Of a stretch of 64,000 nt of DNA, positions 1-12,689 are shown one piece after another. The DNA comes from an uncultured Anaerolineales bacterium (GTDB taxonomy: Bacteria; Chloroflexota; Anaerolineae; Aggregatilineales; Aggregatilineaceae). The stretch's first letter is position 1; every line of letters starts with the position of its first letter. The DNA lies in NCBI GenBank assembly GCA_937135955.1, contig CAKZOB010000080.1, forward strand, positions 30,824 through 94,823, read 5' to 3'. The notes below the pieces were generated by a model. That model was not told where the DNA came from. It saw only the letters and a list, made by a program, of their open reading frames with translations, and ran no database searches. The translations under genes and the position numbers were made by a program.

Positions 1-246
1 GCCTCCAAGGGCGAGGCTGTGCTGGCCACGCCGGGCATGACCACTGTCCTTGAGACTCAGACGCTGCGCGCGCAGGTGCGCATCGTAGACGTGCAGTATG
101 GGGAAGGAGCATTGCCGCCGCACAGTTTCTTCGAGCGGTTGGTAGTCGAAATCGCTGTGTGGGCCAAGGAGGGGGCAGAGGGCGGAGCCGGAGAACCCGA
201 CACCTCCGCCGCTTTCGGAGATACCGCCGAACTGCTCAACTATTGA
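1..246 (+). CDS. C-terminal end of an unrecognised protein (partial)
   Basis: The frame is open from base 1 and ends at a TGA at 244-246, so this is the 3' end of a gene that begins outside the window. The visible 81 residues contain a beta-strand-like stretch (LRAQVRIVDVQYGEG) and an acidic, Gly/Ala-rich tail rich in E, D and G. I recognise no family. A strong hairpin terminator follows 22 bases after the stop, which supports this as the real gene end. The methionine-initiated frame at 19 is probably only an internal methionine. Confidence 0.55.
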   Translation, partial: ASKGEAVLATPGMTTVLETQTLRAQVRIVDVQYGEGALPPHSFFERLVVEIAVWAKEGAEGGAGEPDTSAAFGDTAELLNY

Positions 247-267
247 CAGACCGCGCCTGACAAACGT

Positions 268-302
268 CGGGGCCTGGCATCGGCACAGGCCCCGTTCTTT
301 TT
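268..302 (+). terminator. Rho-independent terminator
   Basis: A perfect 9-bp stem (CGGGGCCTG, 268-276, with CAGGCCCCG, 286-294) and a 9-base loop are followed by TTCTTTTT. It lies between the partial gene at 1-246 and the convergent greA. The T-run is on the plus strand, so it mainly ends the upstream gene. On the minus strand it is a hairpin without a good T-run. Confidence 0.85.
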
Positions 303-315
303 CTGTCGAGGGTGC

Positions 316-792
316 TCAGCGCACGACCTCAAGAATCTTGAATTCAGTCACGCCACCGGGCGTAGTGACGCGCACCGTTTCGCCCGCGCGCCGACCGAGC
401 AACGCTGCGCCCAGTGGACTCTCGTTCGAGATCTTCCCATTGCGGGGATCGGCTTCAGCAGCGCCCACGATACGATAAGTCTCCGGCGGCTCGCCGTCGG
501 CCTGAACGGTCACCAGGGAGCCGGGCTGAATGTGTGCCGCATTGCCATCATCACTTTCTTCGATGATAACTGCCGAGCGCAGCAGGTTTTCGAGATACTT
601 AATTCGCCCTTCCAGGAACGCCTGCTGCTCTTTGGCGTCTATGTAGTCGGCGTTTTCCGACAGATCGCCCTGGCTGATGGCTTCTTTGAGCAATGCAGCC
701 AGCTTGGGACGCTTGACATTGACCAGTTCTTCCAGTTCCTTACGAAGCTCAGCGGCCCCTTTTGCTGTGAGGAATTGTTGCTCTTCGGCCAT
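316..792 (-). CDS. greA: Transcription elongation factor GreA
   Basis: GreA binds the secondary channel of RNA polymerase and stimulates cleavage of backtracked transcripts. The product has 158 residues, the usual family length. The N-terminal coiled coil (about 1-75) carries the acidic tip signature SQGDLSENADY, with the Asp and Glu that act at the polymerase active site. The C-terminal FKBP-like domain follows (GSLVTV..., SPLGAALLGRRAGETV). It lies 39 bases downstream of the dgt-like gene on the same strand, so the two are probably co-transcribed. Confidence 0.97.
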   Translation of the reverse strand: MAEEQQFLTAKGAAELRKELEELVNVKRPKLAALLKEAISQGDLSENADYIDAKEQQAFLEGRIKYLENLLRSAVIIEESDDGNAAHIQPGSLVTVQADGEPPETYRIVGAAEADPRNGKISNESPLGAALLGRRAGETVRVTTPGGVTEFKILEVVR

Positions 793-831
793 GTGCTCAC
801 CCTCATATTCTGCTCGTTAGAAACACCTGTC

Positions 832-1989
832 TCACGTGCGCGTAAAAGGGTCGAAAAGCCTCTGCCACTCTTGTAGCGCATAGCGATCGGTCATCCCCGC
901 AATGTAATCGGTGACTGCCCGATGCAGACCCCGTTCTTCTGCGGCCTGCTGTACCGAGGGCGGCAGTTGCCGGGGTTCTTTGATATACGTTTCGAAGATT
1001 TGGGTAATGAAGCGCTCGGCTTTTACTGCCATGCGCACTACACGATGGTGCCGGTACATCTGATGGTACAGAAACGCCTTCAATTCCGCATTCAGTCGTG
1101 CCAACTCATCCGAATGCCGCACCACATTGTACGGCAGTTGCTGGATGGCCTGTGGTGAAGTCGGCTTGAGTTCTTCCAGCACCGCGCTGGTAGCCTTGAT
1201 CACGTCGTCAATCTCAATGCCCAACATGCGCCGGATCATACGATGCCGAATCTGCTCGCTGAACTCTTTGCCGTCCCAGCCGATGCTCTCCTTGAGCATC
1301 TGCCATATACCCAACCCGTCAAGCTGATCGGCAGTGATCAGTTCAGAACGGAGGCCGTCATCGAGATCGTGCGCATTGTAGGCTAGCTCATCGGCGACAT
1401 TGGCGATCTGCGCTTCCAGGCTGGCACGTAGCGTGGGGTCAAATCCCTCCGCCCGCGAATCGCTGAGGTCATATTGTGTTTCGTGCTTGACAATGCCCTC
1501 GCGCAGTTCATAAGTCAGGTTAAGTCCCGGCCAGTCTGGGTAGCGCGACTCCAGTTTGGTCACGATGCGCAAAGACTGCTTGTTGTGATCAAAACCGCCG
1601 TGATCGGCCATCAGCTTGTTGAGGATCGCTTCGCCGGAATGCCCGAACGGCGGATGGCCGAGGTCGTGGCCCAGGCAGATCGCCTCCACCAGGTCTTCAT
1701 TAGCGCCAAGCGCACGCGCCAGGCTGCGCCCGATCTGTGTGACTTCCAGCGTGTGCGTCAGGCGGGTGCGGTAGTAATCGCCCTCGTAGTTGACGAAAAC
1801 CTGCGTCTTGTATTCGAGACGCCGAAAGGCCGTCGTGTGCAGAATGCGGTCGCGGTCGCGCTGGAAGGCTGTGCGGAATTCCGGCTCCGCTTCAGGATAT
1901 TCGCGCCCTTTGCTTTCGCCGCTCAGCAGGGCATATGGAGCTAGCGTGCTCCGCTCAAGCGCTTCGAGCTGTTCGCGCGTGATCAACAT
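832..1989 (-). CDS. dgt: dGTP triphosphohydrolase-like HD-domain protein
   Basis: A member of the deoxyguanosinetriphosphate triphosphohydrolase-like family, which removes triphosphate from dNTPs; the dGTPase-like branch may act on several dNTPs. The HD metal site is visible: RLTHTLEV supplies the first His, and HDLGHPPFGHSGE supplies the His-Asp pair and further ligands. The Arg-rich N-terminal segment (FRTAFQRDRDRI...FRRLEYKTQV) is typical of the family. I chose the ATG at 1989 (MLITREQLEAL) because family members begin this way; an in-frame ATG at 2049 would add 20 residues without homology-like character. The length of 385 residues fits. It lies between uvrB and greA on the same strand. 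Confidence 0.9.
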   Translation of the reverse strand: MLITREQLEALERSTLAPYALLSGESKGREYPEAEPEFRTAFQRDRDRILHTTAFRRLEYKTQVFVNYEGDYYRTRLTHTLEVTQIGRSLARALGANEDLVEAICLGHDLGHPPFGHSGEAILNKLMADHGGFDHNKQSLRIVTKLESRYPDWPGLNLTYELREGIVKHETQYDLSDSRAEGFDPTLRASLEAQIANVADELAYNAHDLDDGLRSELITADQLDGLGIWQMLKESIGWDGKEFSEQIRHRMIRRMLGIEIDDVIKATSAVLEELKPTSPQAIQQLPYNVVRHSDELARLNAELKAFLYHQMYRHHRVVRMAVKAERFITQIFETYIKEPRQLPPSVQQAAEERGLHRAVTDYIAGMTDRYALQEWQRLFDPFTRT

Positions 1990-2126
1990 CGTTTTGCCGC
2001 CAAAAGACTCAGACTGCGACGAGGTTGCGTCGCACGTACAAACAACCATAGCCGCGTTCTCTCAGCGGCACATGGTTTTCAAAAGATAACCGATTCAGGC
2101 CAGGTTGGCAATGCCGATTATTCAGA

Positions 2127-2155
2127 GCGTGTGCAAAGGTTGTCAGCTTGCACGC
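2127..2155. repeat. Short dyad repeat sharing a 17-mer with two other sites
   Basis: In the gap between uvrB and the dgt-like gene, the 17-mer GTGCAAAGGTTGTCAGC (2131-2147) is followed at once by TTGCACGC. This looks like the two ends of the element at 58562-58752 joined with no middle. The same 17-mer recurs exactly at 63943-63959 and with one change at 58564-58580. The rest of the 221-base gap (1990-2210) shows nothing else I can name. Confidence 0.5.
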
Positions 2156-2210
2156 GCCTTTATCAGTAGCTGGTCGTTCCAGCGCCGTGCAGAGCAGCAA
2201 AGGCTCACTT

Positions 2211-4265
2211 CTACAGGTCGAGGCGGCGGGCGCTGTGCTTCACCAGAGTCAGGCTGGGATCACCGGCTTCGGCTTCTTTCAACACCAACACCTGGCGCAA
2301 CTCCAGCAGTTGATCGCGCAGCACAGCCGCCTTCTCGAATTCCAACGCTTTGGCCGCTGCTTTCATTTCGGCTTCCAGTGTCTGGATCAGCCTGTTCAGT
2401 TCCGACTTGGACAGACTGGCTGGTGTAGCGGCGCGCTGGGGTTCGCGCTGAGCTGCCTCGGTCGCCAGGTGCTGCACGCGCTCTGTCAGATCGCGCACTT
2501 CTTTGACAATGCTGGCCGGCACAATGCCGTGCTCTACATTGTACTGATGCTGGATGGCACGGCGGCGTTGCGTCTCTTCGATGGCGACCTGCATCGCCTC
2601 AGTGATCTTGTCCGCATACATGATCACATGGCCATTGACGTGACGTGCAGCCCGGCCAATTGTCTGGATGAGCGCAGGGGCAGAACGTAAGAAACCCTGC
2701 TTATCCGCATCGAGGATTGCTACCAGCGATACCTCAGGCAGGTCAAGACCTTCGCGCAGCAGGTTGATGCCCACTACTACGTCGTAGACCCCCAGGCGCA
2801 GGTCGCGCAGAATCTCCACGCGCTCGATGGTCTCGATTTCGCTGTGCAGGTAGTGAACGCGAATGCCCATCTCCAGCAGGTAGTCGGCCAAGTCTTCTGC
2901 CATGCGCTTGGTGAGCGTGGTTACCAGGGCGCGTTCGCCGCGCTGCACGCGCGCGTGAATCTCGCGCAGCAGATCATCCACCTGGCCCATCGTCGGGCGC
3001 ACATCTATGGTGGGGTCGAGCACCCCGGTCGGACGGATGACTTGCTGCACCACCTGGCTGCTATGCTCCTGTTCATAGGGGCCGGGAGTCGCGCTCATGA
3101 AGATCGTCTGCCCGATACGCTGCTCAAATTCCTCAAAGCTCAGCGGGCGATTATCCAGGGCACTGGGCAGACGGAAACCATATTCGACAAGCGTCTCCTT
3201 GCGCGAACGATCCCCGCCAAACATGCCCCGCACCTGGGGGATGGTCATGTGTGATTCATCTACCACCAACAAGAAATCGGGCGGGAAGTAGTCGAGCAGC
3301 GTCCACGGAGGGCTTCCTGGAGGCCGCTGGTCAAGGTGACGAGAGTAGTTCTCGATGCCACTGGTATAGCCTAGCTCGCGGATCATCTCCAGATCGTAAC
3401 GGGTACGCTGTTCCAGACGCTGCGCTTCCAGCAAACGTCCGGCGGCCTTCAGTTCCGCAACGCGCTGTTCCAGTTCCTGTTCGATGTCGTGTAATGCCTG
3501 CCGCAAGAGTTCGTCTTCGGTGACAAACTGCTTGGCCGGGAAGACCTTGAGCGCGTCGTGCTGTGCCAACACCTCGCCGGTCAGCGGATCGAACTCGATC
3601 AGCCGCTCGATTTCGTCGCCGAACATCGCCACGCGATAGGCCGAGGTGCTGTAGGCGGGCATGATTTCGAGAGTATCCCCGCGCACCCGAAAAGTGCCCG
3701 GTCGCAACTCGAAATCATTGCGGCCATACTGGATGCCCACCAGATGGCGCAGGATCAGGTCGCGGCGGAACTGCGCGCCTGAGCGTAGTTCGAGAGTTGC
3801 CTTGCCCCAGGTGACTGGGTTGCCAATGCCGTAGATGCACGACACTGAGGCCACGATGATCACATCGCGCCGGCTGAGGAGAGCCGCTGTGGCTGAAAGG
3901 CGCAACCGATCTATTTCCTCATTGATCTCTGTCTCTTTCTCGATGTACAGATCGTGGCGAGGGACATAGGCTTCCGGCTGGTAGTAGTCGTAGTAGGAGA
4001 CGAAGTATTCGACGGCGTTGTGCGGGAAGAATTCCCTGAACTCCGCGTACAATTGAGCTGCCAGAGTCTTGTTATGGGCCAGCACCAGGGTGGGGCGCTG
4101 GGCCGCAGCAATGACATTGGCAATAGTATAGGTCTTGCCAGTGCCCGTCGCGCCCAGCAGTGTCTGGAAGCGGTATCCCGCCTCCAAGCCTTTCAAGAGC
4201 GCCTCGATAGCCTGGGGTTGATCCCCCGTCGGACGATAGTTGGATACAAGCTGAAAGCCAGGCAT
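2211..4265 (-). CDS. uvrB: Excinuclease ABC subunit UvrB
   Basis: UvrB is the damage-verification helicase-like subunit of nucleotide excision repair; it works with UvrA for loading and UvrC for incision. Visible features are the Walker A motif GATGTGKT, the beta-hairpin region with the Tyr-rich [14 protein letters not shown], the DEAD-like DESH motif, the conserved [10 protein letters not shown] and [14 protein letters not shown] helicase segments, and a C-terminal UVR coiled coil ([10 protein letters not shown]) that contacts UvrC. The start at 4265 ([10 protein letters not shown]) matches the family N-terminus; an ATG at 4280 would add five residues. It gives 684 residues, the usual size. 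A promoter and LexA-type box lie directly upstream. Confidence 0.97.
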   Translation of the reverse strand: MPGFQLVSNYRPTGDQPQAIEALLKGLEAGYRFQTLLGATGTGKTYTIANVIAAAQRPTLVLAHNKTLAAQLYAEFREFFPHNAVEYFVSYYDYYQPEAYVPRHDLYIEKETEINEEIDRLRLSATAALLSRRDVIIVASVSCIYGIGNPVTWGKATLELRSGAQFRRDLILRHLVGIQYGRNDFELRPGTFRVRGDTLEIMPAYSTSAYRVAMFGDEIERLIEFDPLTGEVLAQHDALKVFPAKQFVTEDELLRQALHDIEQELEQRVAELKAAGRLLEAQRLEQRTRYDLEMIRELGYTSGIENYSRHLDQRPPGSPPWTLLDYFPPDFLLVVDESHMTIPQVRGMFGGDRSRKETLVEYGFRLPSALDNRPLSFEEFEQRIGQTIFMSATPGPYEQEHSSQVVQQVIRPTGVLDPTIDVRPTMGQVDDLLREIHARVQRGERALVTTLTKRMAEDLADYLLEMGIRVHYLHSEIETIERVEILRDLRLGVYDVVVGINLLREGLDLPEVSLVAILDADKQGFLRSAPALIQTIGRAARHVNGHVIMYADKITEAMQVAIEETQRRRAIQHQYNVEHGIVPASIVKEVRDLTERVQHLATEAAQREPQRAATPASLSKSELNRLIQTLEAEMKAAAKALEFEKAAVLRDQLLELRQVLVLKEAEAGDPSLTLVKHSARRLDL

Positions 4266-4286
4266 GGCATCGCTCCGCACTCAGCC

Positions 4287-4298
4287 GAACGCAAGTTC
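4287..4298. promoter_or_regulatory. LexA/SOS-type box upstream of uvrB
   Basis: The 12 bases GAACGCAAGTTC form a perfect GAAC-N4-GTTC palindrome, the consensus of the Gram-positive-type LexA box. It sits 21 bases before the uvrB start and just downstream of the predicted -10, where a bound repressor would block transcription. uvrB is a classical SOS gene. Two of the five matches found by eye in this window lie at promoters; the other three are inside coding sequence, so the motif alone is weak evidence. Confidence 0.6.
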
Positions 4299-4301
4299 TA
4301 T

Positions 4302-4330
4302 AATATAGCACAAAGATGCTGTTCTGACGA
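4302..4330 (-). promoter_or_regulatory. Predicted uvrB promoter
   Basis: On the minus strand, TCGTCA (4325-4330) and TATATT (4302-4307) are spaced by 17 bases. The -10 is good and the -35 matches only four of six consensus bases. Transcription would start near the LexA-type box at 4287-4298. Confidence 0.5.
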
Positions 4331-4422
4331 ACCTGATTCTGAACATAGCAGGAGCGCTTTCGGATTTGGGGGCGAGAAGGGGTTCAAAATAACTGCCCCA
4401 AAAGCGATGGCCCTCTTCTGGA

Positions 4423-5517
4423 CTACGGGCGCAGCGAACCCGGGTTCGGCTCCACGTAAATGGGATTGCTGAGAATCCAGGCGCGTTCGACGCCACGATA
4501 CGTCTTCCAAACCTCCACACGGTATGCGCCTGGTGAGCGAACGACGTGCGTCAGGTTCTCCGCCTGCCTTTCTTCGGCTACCACCGTCCCGTTACAGATG
4601 AGGCGAATGCGTGCCCGCGCCGGAGCCATCGCCTGTAACGTCACGCCATGACCCAGGCGGATCGACTCACCCATGATCGCAGTGGTATTCTGGCCCTGTG
4701 CCGAGAAGCGAAAACCCGCCGTCGCGCCAGGAATGTCGTAGCCGATGAAGGCGCGCCCGGCCTTCAGTGCCTGATAAAGCTGAACTTGGTCGTATTCCGC
4801 CTCTCCGCTCAGCGGAGCCTTAGTAAGGACATGGGTATTGACTGCGCTGAACAGAAAATCGTAGGGGAACACTTCGTATTCCCACAGTCCCAGCCGGACG
4901 CGCGTACCGTGAGCGTCCGCTGCCCCAATCCCCACCACGCGATGCCCCCGTTCCAACAGGTCGTCCCACAGAGCCAATGTTGCTGGCGACGGCCCGATGA
5001 TGATCTCCTCAGGTCGAAAGATATGGCGCAGCGCCTGTTTGCGGTCAGGCAGATATTCCTTGAAGCACGACATGTAATTCCAGATTTCCAGGCCCGTGAA
5101 GCCGTCCACATAGCGATCGACCCAGGGAATGGCGGGTTCGCCCAGCCATGCCACAGCCAGATCGTCAGGATGAGCCATGAACGTCAGTCCACCCAGCCGG
5201 TCAACGTCCTGCAATAGCGCAGGCAAACTGTAGGCGTGGGGAGCCATCTCGTCCTCGACGCCGAAGACCAGGACGTGGTTGCATTGCGGGTTGCGGGTGC
5301 GATCGTGCACTTCCTCCCCGGAGAGCAGTAACACATATCCTCGTTCCTCATCGCCGTAGTAACCTTCAATACCTGCCACCCGCACGTTGTGGTCGGTGAA
5401 AATGACAAAGTCCAGACCTGTTAGCAACGCCGCCTCGGCAACCTGTTGATGCGATGCCTCTCCATCTGAATAGGTGGTATGGACATGAACGTTGCCTACA
5501 TACTCGTAATATGGCAT
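4423..5517 (-). CDS. PHP-domain metallohydrolase (CehA/McbA type)
   Basis: A PHP-superfamily metal-dependent hydrolase of the CehA/McbA group; the substrate cannot be told. The metal-binding motifs are visible: HVHTTYSDGE near the N-terminus, FTDHN around residue 40, the Glu in LLSGEEV, a central MAHPDD and a late ADAHG. A C-terminal beta-rich domain of about 110 residues (RARIRLICNGTVV... GAYRVEVW) resembles the Ig-like tail found in many members. The ATG at 5517 (MPYYEYVGNVHVH) is preferred; an ATG at 5577 would add 20 residues of unlikely sequence. It is divergent from the SH3 gene and lies upstream of uvrB, which has its own promoter. Confidence 0.85.
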   Translation of the reverse strand: MPYYEYVGNVHVHTTYSDGEASHQQVAEAALLTGLDFVIFTDHNVRVAGIEGYYGDEERGYVLLLSGEEVHDRTRNPQCNHVLVFGVEDEMAPHAYSLPALLQDVDRLGGLTFMAHPDDLAVAWLGEPAIPWVDRYVDGFTGLEIWNYMSCFKEYLPDRKQALRHIFRPEEIIIGPSPATLALWDDLLERGHRVVGIGAADAHGTRVRLGLWEYEVFPYDFLFSAVNTHVLTKAPLSGEAEYDQVQLYQALKAGRAFIGYDIPGATAGFRFSAQGQNTTAIMGESIRLGHGVTLQAMAPARARIRLICNGTVVAEERQAENLTHVVRSPGAYRVEVWKTYRGVERAWILSNPIYVEPNPGSLRP

Positions 5518-5661
5518 GGTGGCCTCCGCTCTGCGATCTTGCGGCCAAGCGTACAGCATGCGCTGGCCGACTGTCAAGAAACCGGCGCCCGTCTCAAGTG
5601 CCCCTGTGGTATACTAGGCAGCGTGGTATGATGCTGAGCTGACAAATGTGGTGCAGAACCC

Positions 5662-6555
5662 ATGAGCGAGCGGATGCAGCCACCCGAAACTGGCGAGCCT
5701 CAGGATCGCCTATCGCCCTCCAGCCGCCTGCCGAACGCTGCTGAGCCAGCCCGACAGGGTGATACAGACGCGCTACAGCCCACCCGCCCGCTCCCTCCGG
5801 CATCGCAGATACCGCCAGCCAGCAGGCCGGTGACCAGGACACCCCAGACGCCTGCTCAGCAGCCTGCTCGCAAGGCACGGCAGCGACACGAGCGACGACA
5901 GACAGCGGCGGCTCCACCACCAGTGAGTGCTGCGCCGCCCGGAACAGCGTGGGCGAGCACACCTCCACCTCCTGTACGTCCGAGGACGGCGATCGCCCGT
6001 CCTCCAAGCCAGAGTGGGTTATATTTCCCCTGGTGGTCGCTGCTCGTCTTGATTGGGGTGGTGGGGATTGTCACGCTGGGCCTGGTGCTGGCCCTCTCTG
6101 CCATGATGGAACCGAACATCCCCGGCGACCAACTGCCGCGCGTGCAGGTTATCACCGCGCAGCCGACACTCAGCCAGGACTTTCTGGCCGCTCCGGCGCA
6201 GGACGGCGGAGCAGACCAACCGTTGTGGCCAACGCCCATCCGCCCGGCACAGCCCACCGCTACCCTGCCATTGCCCACCCCCATCCCCAGTCCGACTTTG
6301 CCGCCGGGTGACTTTGCGATTGGCATCCTGGTGCGCGTTGTGGGTGTCGGAGCGAGCGGTCTTAATATTCGATCTTCACCTGGTTACAGCGGCACGCCGC
6401 GCTTTCTGGCCGCTGAGGACGAGATCTTCGCAGTAGTGGATGGCCCTCAAACCATAGATGGCCTGGAATGGTGGCGCGTAGAAGACCCAGATGACCCGCA
6501 GCGTTTCGGCTGGGCAGCGCGCAATTACCTGATGGTAGTGACCCAAAGTGAGTGA
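5662..6555 (+). CDS. Single-pass membrane protein with bacterial SH3 domain
   Basis: The first 115 residues are disordered and rich in Pro, Gln and Arg. One membrane helix follows (WWSLLVLIGVVGIVTLGLVL, about 120-143), then a Pro/Thr-rich linker with a TPIRPAQPTATLPLPTPIP-like stretch, and a C-terminal SH3b domain (about 225-295: VGASGLNIRSSPGY... WWRVEDPDD... GWAARNYL). This order suggests a cytoplasmic tail and an extracytoplasmic SH3 domain that may bind cell-wall material; that role is inference. It ends 9 bases before ligA and may be co-transcribed with it. The ribosome binding site is poor. Confidence 0.8.
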   Translation: MSERMQPPETGEPQDRLSPSSRLPNAAEPARQGDTDALQPTRPLPPASQIPPASRPVTRTPQTPAQQPARKARQRHERRQTAAAPPPVSAAPPGTAWASTPPPPVRPRTAIARPPSQSGLYFPWWSLLVLIGVVGIVTLGLVLALSAMMEPNIPGDQLPRVQVITAQPTLSQDFLAAPAQDGGADQPLWPTPIRPAQPTATLPLPTPIPSPTLPPGDFAIGILVRVVGVGASGLNIRSSPGYSGTPRFLAAEDEIFAVVDGPQTIDGLEWWRVEDPDDPQRFGWAARNYLMVVTQSE

Positions 6556-6561
6556 GGTTGA

Positions 6562-9797
<3,236 letters not shown>

Positions 9798-9821
<24 letters not shown>

Positions 9822-10739
9822 GCGATAGCGCTCGGCGAGTTGCGCGATTTTCTGGCTGGTCTCGCGCCAACTGATCCGGCTTAACCCCATTTTCTCGCGC
9901 AACCCTTCAGGATCGAGGCCGCTACAATAATCTCGGACGGCACTCGTCCAGCGCAGAATCTCGAACGAGACGCGCGAGTTTACGCCTGCGGCGACAGCCG
10001 TATCGTGCAACACGTATTCCAGATTGCGTGCCGTGCAATCGAAGATGGTGTCCGTAGGCTGGTATTGAGCCATATACTCATCGAGCACGGCTGGCCAATC
10101 CGGATCGAGGGCGATTTTGCGTTCGCGATACACGTTACCCGGACGAGGATGGCGCACCAGCAGGTAGGGACGGCTCGGATCGACCCGTATCACGTCCCCA
10201 GGGCGCAGGCGCATACATTCACTCTTCTTGATACCGGTGTCCAGCAGCAGGCGCACCAGCAGATCAGGCCGCGGATCGGGGTGCTCCGCTACCCGCAGAC
10301 TGGCAGTGAAAGCCAGAAGCTGCGCGATCTCGCCTTCGGACAGGATGGGTTGCAGCGGCGCTGAGCCAGAACGTTGCAGCAGGGCTTCTGCCGGATCGTG
10401 CGCCAACACGCGCTCCGCTCGCAGAAACTTGAAGAACACTTTCAAGGTAGTTACCCGGCGCGCGTAGCTCTTGCGGCTGCAGGGAACTCCGCGACCGTTT
10501 TCCAGCCAGTCCAGAAAGCGGTTGAGGCGGGTCGTCGTGAAATCTTTCAGAGCGAACTCTTTTCCGAAAAACTCTTCGACCAGCCGCAGGTCGGACGAGA
10601 AAGCTTTCAGCGTATGCTCACTGCACCCTTCGCTCCGCAGATAGGCCAGGAAGGGGCCGTGCGCATCGGCCAGATGGCTGTGCCTGGTGAGTGCGTGCTC
10701 TTTGTCGGAGGGAAACAGCGGAAGCTGGCGCGCAGCCAT
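9798..10739 (-). CDS. Tyrosine-recombinase homologue lacking catalytic residues
   Basis: The fold of a Xer/phage-integrase protein is clear: an N-terminal SAM-like core-binding domain (about 25-125, with ...LRSEGCSEHTLKAFSSDLR) and a C-terminal catalytic-like domain (130-300). Aligning to XerC/D motifs by eye, the first Arg is Lys171 (DTGIKKSE), the HxxR box is Glu260...Arg263, the second His is Leu286 (GLSRIS) and the nucleophilic Tyr is Ser295. Only one catalytic Arg remains, so it should not cut DNA. The frame is intact at 313 residues, which argues against decay and for a DNA-binding role. Its 3' end overlaps the convergent methyltransferase gene. Confidence 0.85.
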
Positions 10740-10925
10740 TGCTCTTCTTGCCTCATGCTGATCCAGCGAATAGTGAATGCAAGCCCATTGAACTTTGCCG
10801 AAAGACCCTTTAAAATCAATGATATCAAAACAATTGTCTCTTACGTAGATATGCCCCTCTTGATTGTCGCTGTGAACACATGGCCAAAGTATAGCATGTC
10901 AGCACAAGGGAAAGGAAAACAGAAC

Positions 10926-12689
10926 ATGGTGACTTACCAAGATAAGCCCTGGCTCAGACGGTATGATCCAGATGTTCCGCACAGTCTTGCTCCCTATCCT
11001 GACCACCCGCTGCATCACTTTCTGGAGCGGGCCGCAGCAACGCGAGGCCACGCCCCCGCCATCATCACCGCTGCACACCTGCCGTTGCTGGGGTATGTGG
11101 CCAGCGAAGTCTCCTATAGCGCGCTGAACAGCAACGTTGACGCTCTGGCGACGGCCCTGGTTGATCTGGGACTGAAGAAGGAAGACCGCGTCGCCCTGAT
11201 CATGCCCAACTGCGCTCAGTTCGTCATGGCCTTCTATGCAACGCTCAAGGCAGGCGGGATCGTTGTCGCAGTCAATCCTACGTTTCCGCCCGCCAAGATG
11301 GCTGAGCAACTGCTGGATAGTGGAGCCACCGTAGCGATCACTCTGACCCTCTTCTACGAAGCAGTGAAAAGTATTCAGTCTCAGACCAAAGTCCAGCATG
11401 TTATCGCCACCAACATCAAAGAGTATCTACCGCCGGTCGCCCGCACCCTCTTCACGCTGGCGAAAGAGAAGAAGGAAGGGCATCGCATCGCCAAGCGGCC
11501 AGAAGATCACTGGTTGCAGGACCTTCTGCTGCGTTACGCAGGTCGCCGCCCAGCAGTAGAGGTGCATGGAGACGACATTGCCATTTTCCAGTACACGGGT
11601 GGAACCACTGGCATTCCTAAGGCAGCCATGTCGTCACACAAGGCGTTGGTGGCCAATACCCTGCAGTGTCAGGCTTGGTTGGCCCGTAAGGATGTTGACG
11701 AGCGCTTCCTGGCAGCCATCCCGCTCTTCCATGTCTTTGGCATGGTCGCGGTAATGAGCTTTGCCGTGTCGCTGGGCGCAGCCATGATCATGGTGCCCAA
11801 TCCCCGCGACATCACCGATGTGGTCGCCAAAATCGACCGCTACCGGCCTACTCTCTTTATGGGCGTACCGGCGCTGTTCAACGCCATCAACAATCATCCG
11901 GGTGTGGTGGCGAGCAAGTATGATCTGAGTTCCATCTATGCCTGCATCAGCGGATCGGCCCCACTGCCACCCGCTACTAAGCGCCGCTTCGAGGAGTTGA
12001 CGGGGGGAGTGTTACTCGAAGGGTTTGGGATGAGCGAGGCTCCGACTGCCTCTCACGCTAACCCAGTGAAAGGAGAAAATCGCACCGGGTCTATCGGTTT
12101 ACCGTTCCCGGATATGGAAGTGCGCATTGTTGACCTGGACGATGGGGTCACCGATGTGCCGGTAGGGGAGGTGGGGGAACTGATCATGCATGGCCCGCAG
12201 TTGATGCGCGGCTACCACGGCATGCCCACCGAAACCGCCAACGCTTTGCGCGAGGATGCCGAGGGCAAGAAATGGTTGTACACTGGCGACATTGCGCGCA
12301 TGGACGAGGATGGCTACTTCTACATTGTGGATCGTAAAAAAGACATGGCCTTGATCGGTGGCTTCAACGTCTATCCGCGGATAGTTGAAGATGTGCTTAT
12401 GGAACACCCCGCTGTCCAGGAAGTAGGTGTGGCGGCAATCCCTCATCCTGATCCCGCCAAAGTGGGGCAAGAGGCGCTCAAAGCGTGGATTGTGCTCAAG
12501 CCAGGTCAGACGGTCACGGAAGAAGAATTGATCGCCTTTGCCAGTCAGAAACTCGCCCCCTACGAGGTGCCTAAGCGTTTCGCTTTTGTCAACGAGCTGC
12601 CACGCACGACCGTGGGGAAGATTCTACGACGCGAACTGGCACGAATGGAAATGGAGGCGCGCGAACAGCAGTCGCAACAAACCCAGTGA
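10926..12689 (+). CDS. Long-chain fatty acid-CoA ligase (FadD/AMP-binding family)
   Basis: Activates a carboxylic acid, probably a medium or long fatty acid, to its CoA ester through an acyl-adenylate. Motifs: the P-loop-like YTGGTTGIPKAA, substrate-side GFGMSEA, LYTGDIARMDEDGYF, the hinge DRKKDMALIGGFNVYP and the C-terminal catalytic Lys in PRTTVGKILRR. The start at 10926 (MVTYQDKPW) is preceded by AAGGGAAAGGA. The same frame is open upstream to 10374, but that part is antisense to the recombinase-like gene. At 587 residues it is normal for the family. Chain-length preference cannot be read from sequence. It is transcribed divergently from the recombinase-like gene. Confidence 0.93.
   Translation: MVTYQDKPWLRRYDPDVPHSLAPYPDHPLHHFLERAAATRGHAPAIITAAHLPLLGYVASEVSYSALNSNVDALATALVDLGLKKEDRVALIMPNCAQFVMAFYATLKAGGIVVAVNPTFPPAKMAEQLLDSGATVAITLTLFYEAVKSIQSQTKVQHVIATNIKEYLPPVARTLFTLAKEKKEGHRIAKRPEDHWLQDLLLRYAGRRPAVEVHGDDIAIFQYTGGTTGIPKAAMSSHKALVANTLQCQAWLARKDVDERFLAAIPLFHVFGMVAVMSFAVSLGAAMIMVPNPRDITDVVAKIDRYRPTLFMGVPALFNAINNHPGVVASKYDLSSIYACISGSAPLPPATKRRFEELTGGVLLEGFGMSEAPTASHANPVKGENRTGSIGLPFPDMEVRIVDLDDGVTDVPVGEVGELIMHGPQLMRGYHGMPTETANALREDAEGKKWLYTGDIARMDEDGYFYIVDRKKDMALIGGFNVYPRIVEDVLMEHPAVQEVGVAAIPHPDPAKVGQEALKAWIVLKPGQTVTEEELIAFASQKLAPYEVPKRFAFVNELPRTTVGKILRRELARMEMEAREQQSQQTQ

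Noticed and set aside
1990..2049. Longer N-terminus for the dGTPase-like protein
   Set aside because: The extra 20 residues have no family character and MLITREQLEAL is the usual beginning.
4436..4447. GAACCCGGGTTC, a further GAAC-N4-GTTC match
   Set aside because: It lies inside the 3' end of the PHP-hydrolase gene, about 170 bases from uvrB; probably chance, although a remote operator cannot be excluded.
10374..10925. Open frame continuing upstream of the acyl-CoA ligase
   Set aside because: This part is antisense to the recombinase-like gene and lacks family likeness; the ligase start at 10926 has a ribosome binding site.
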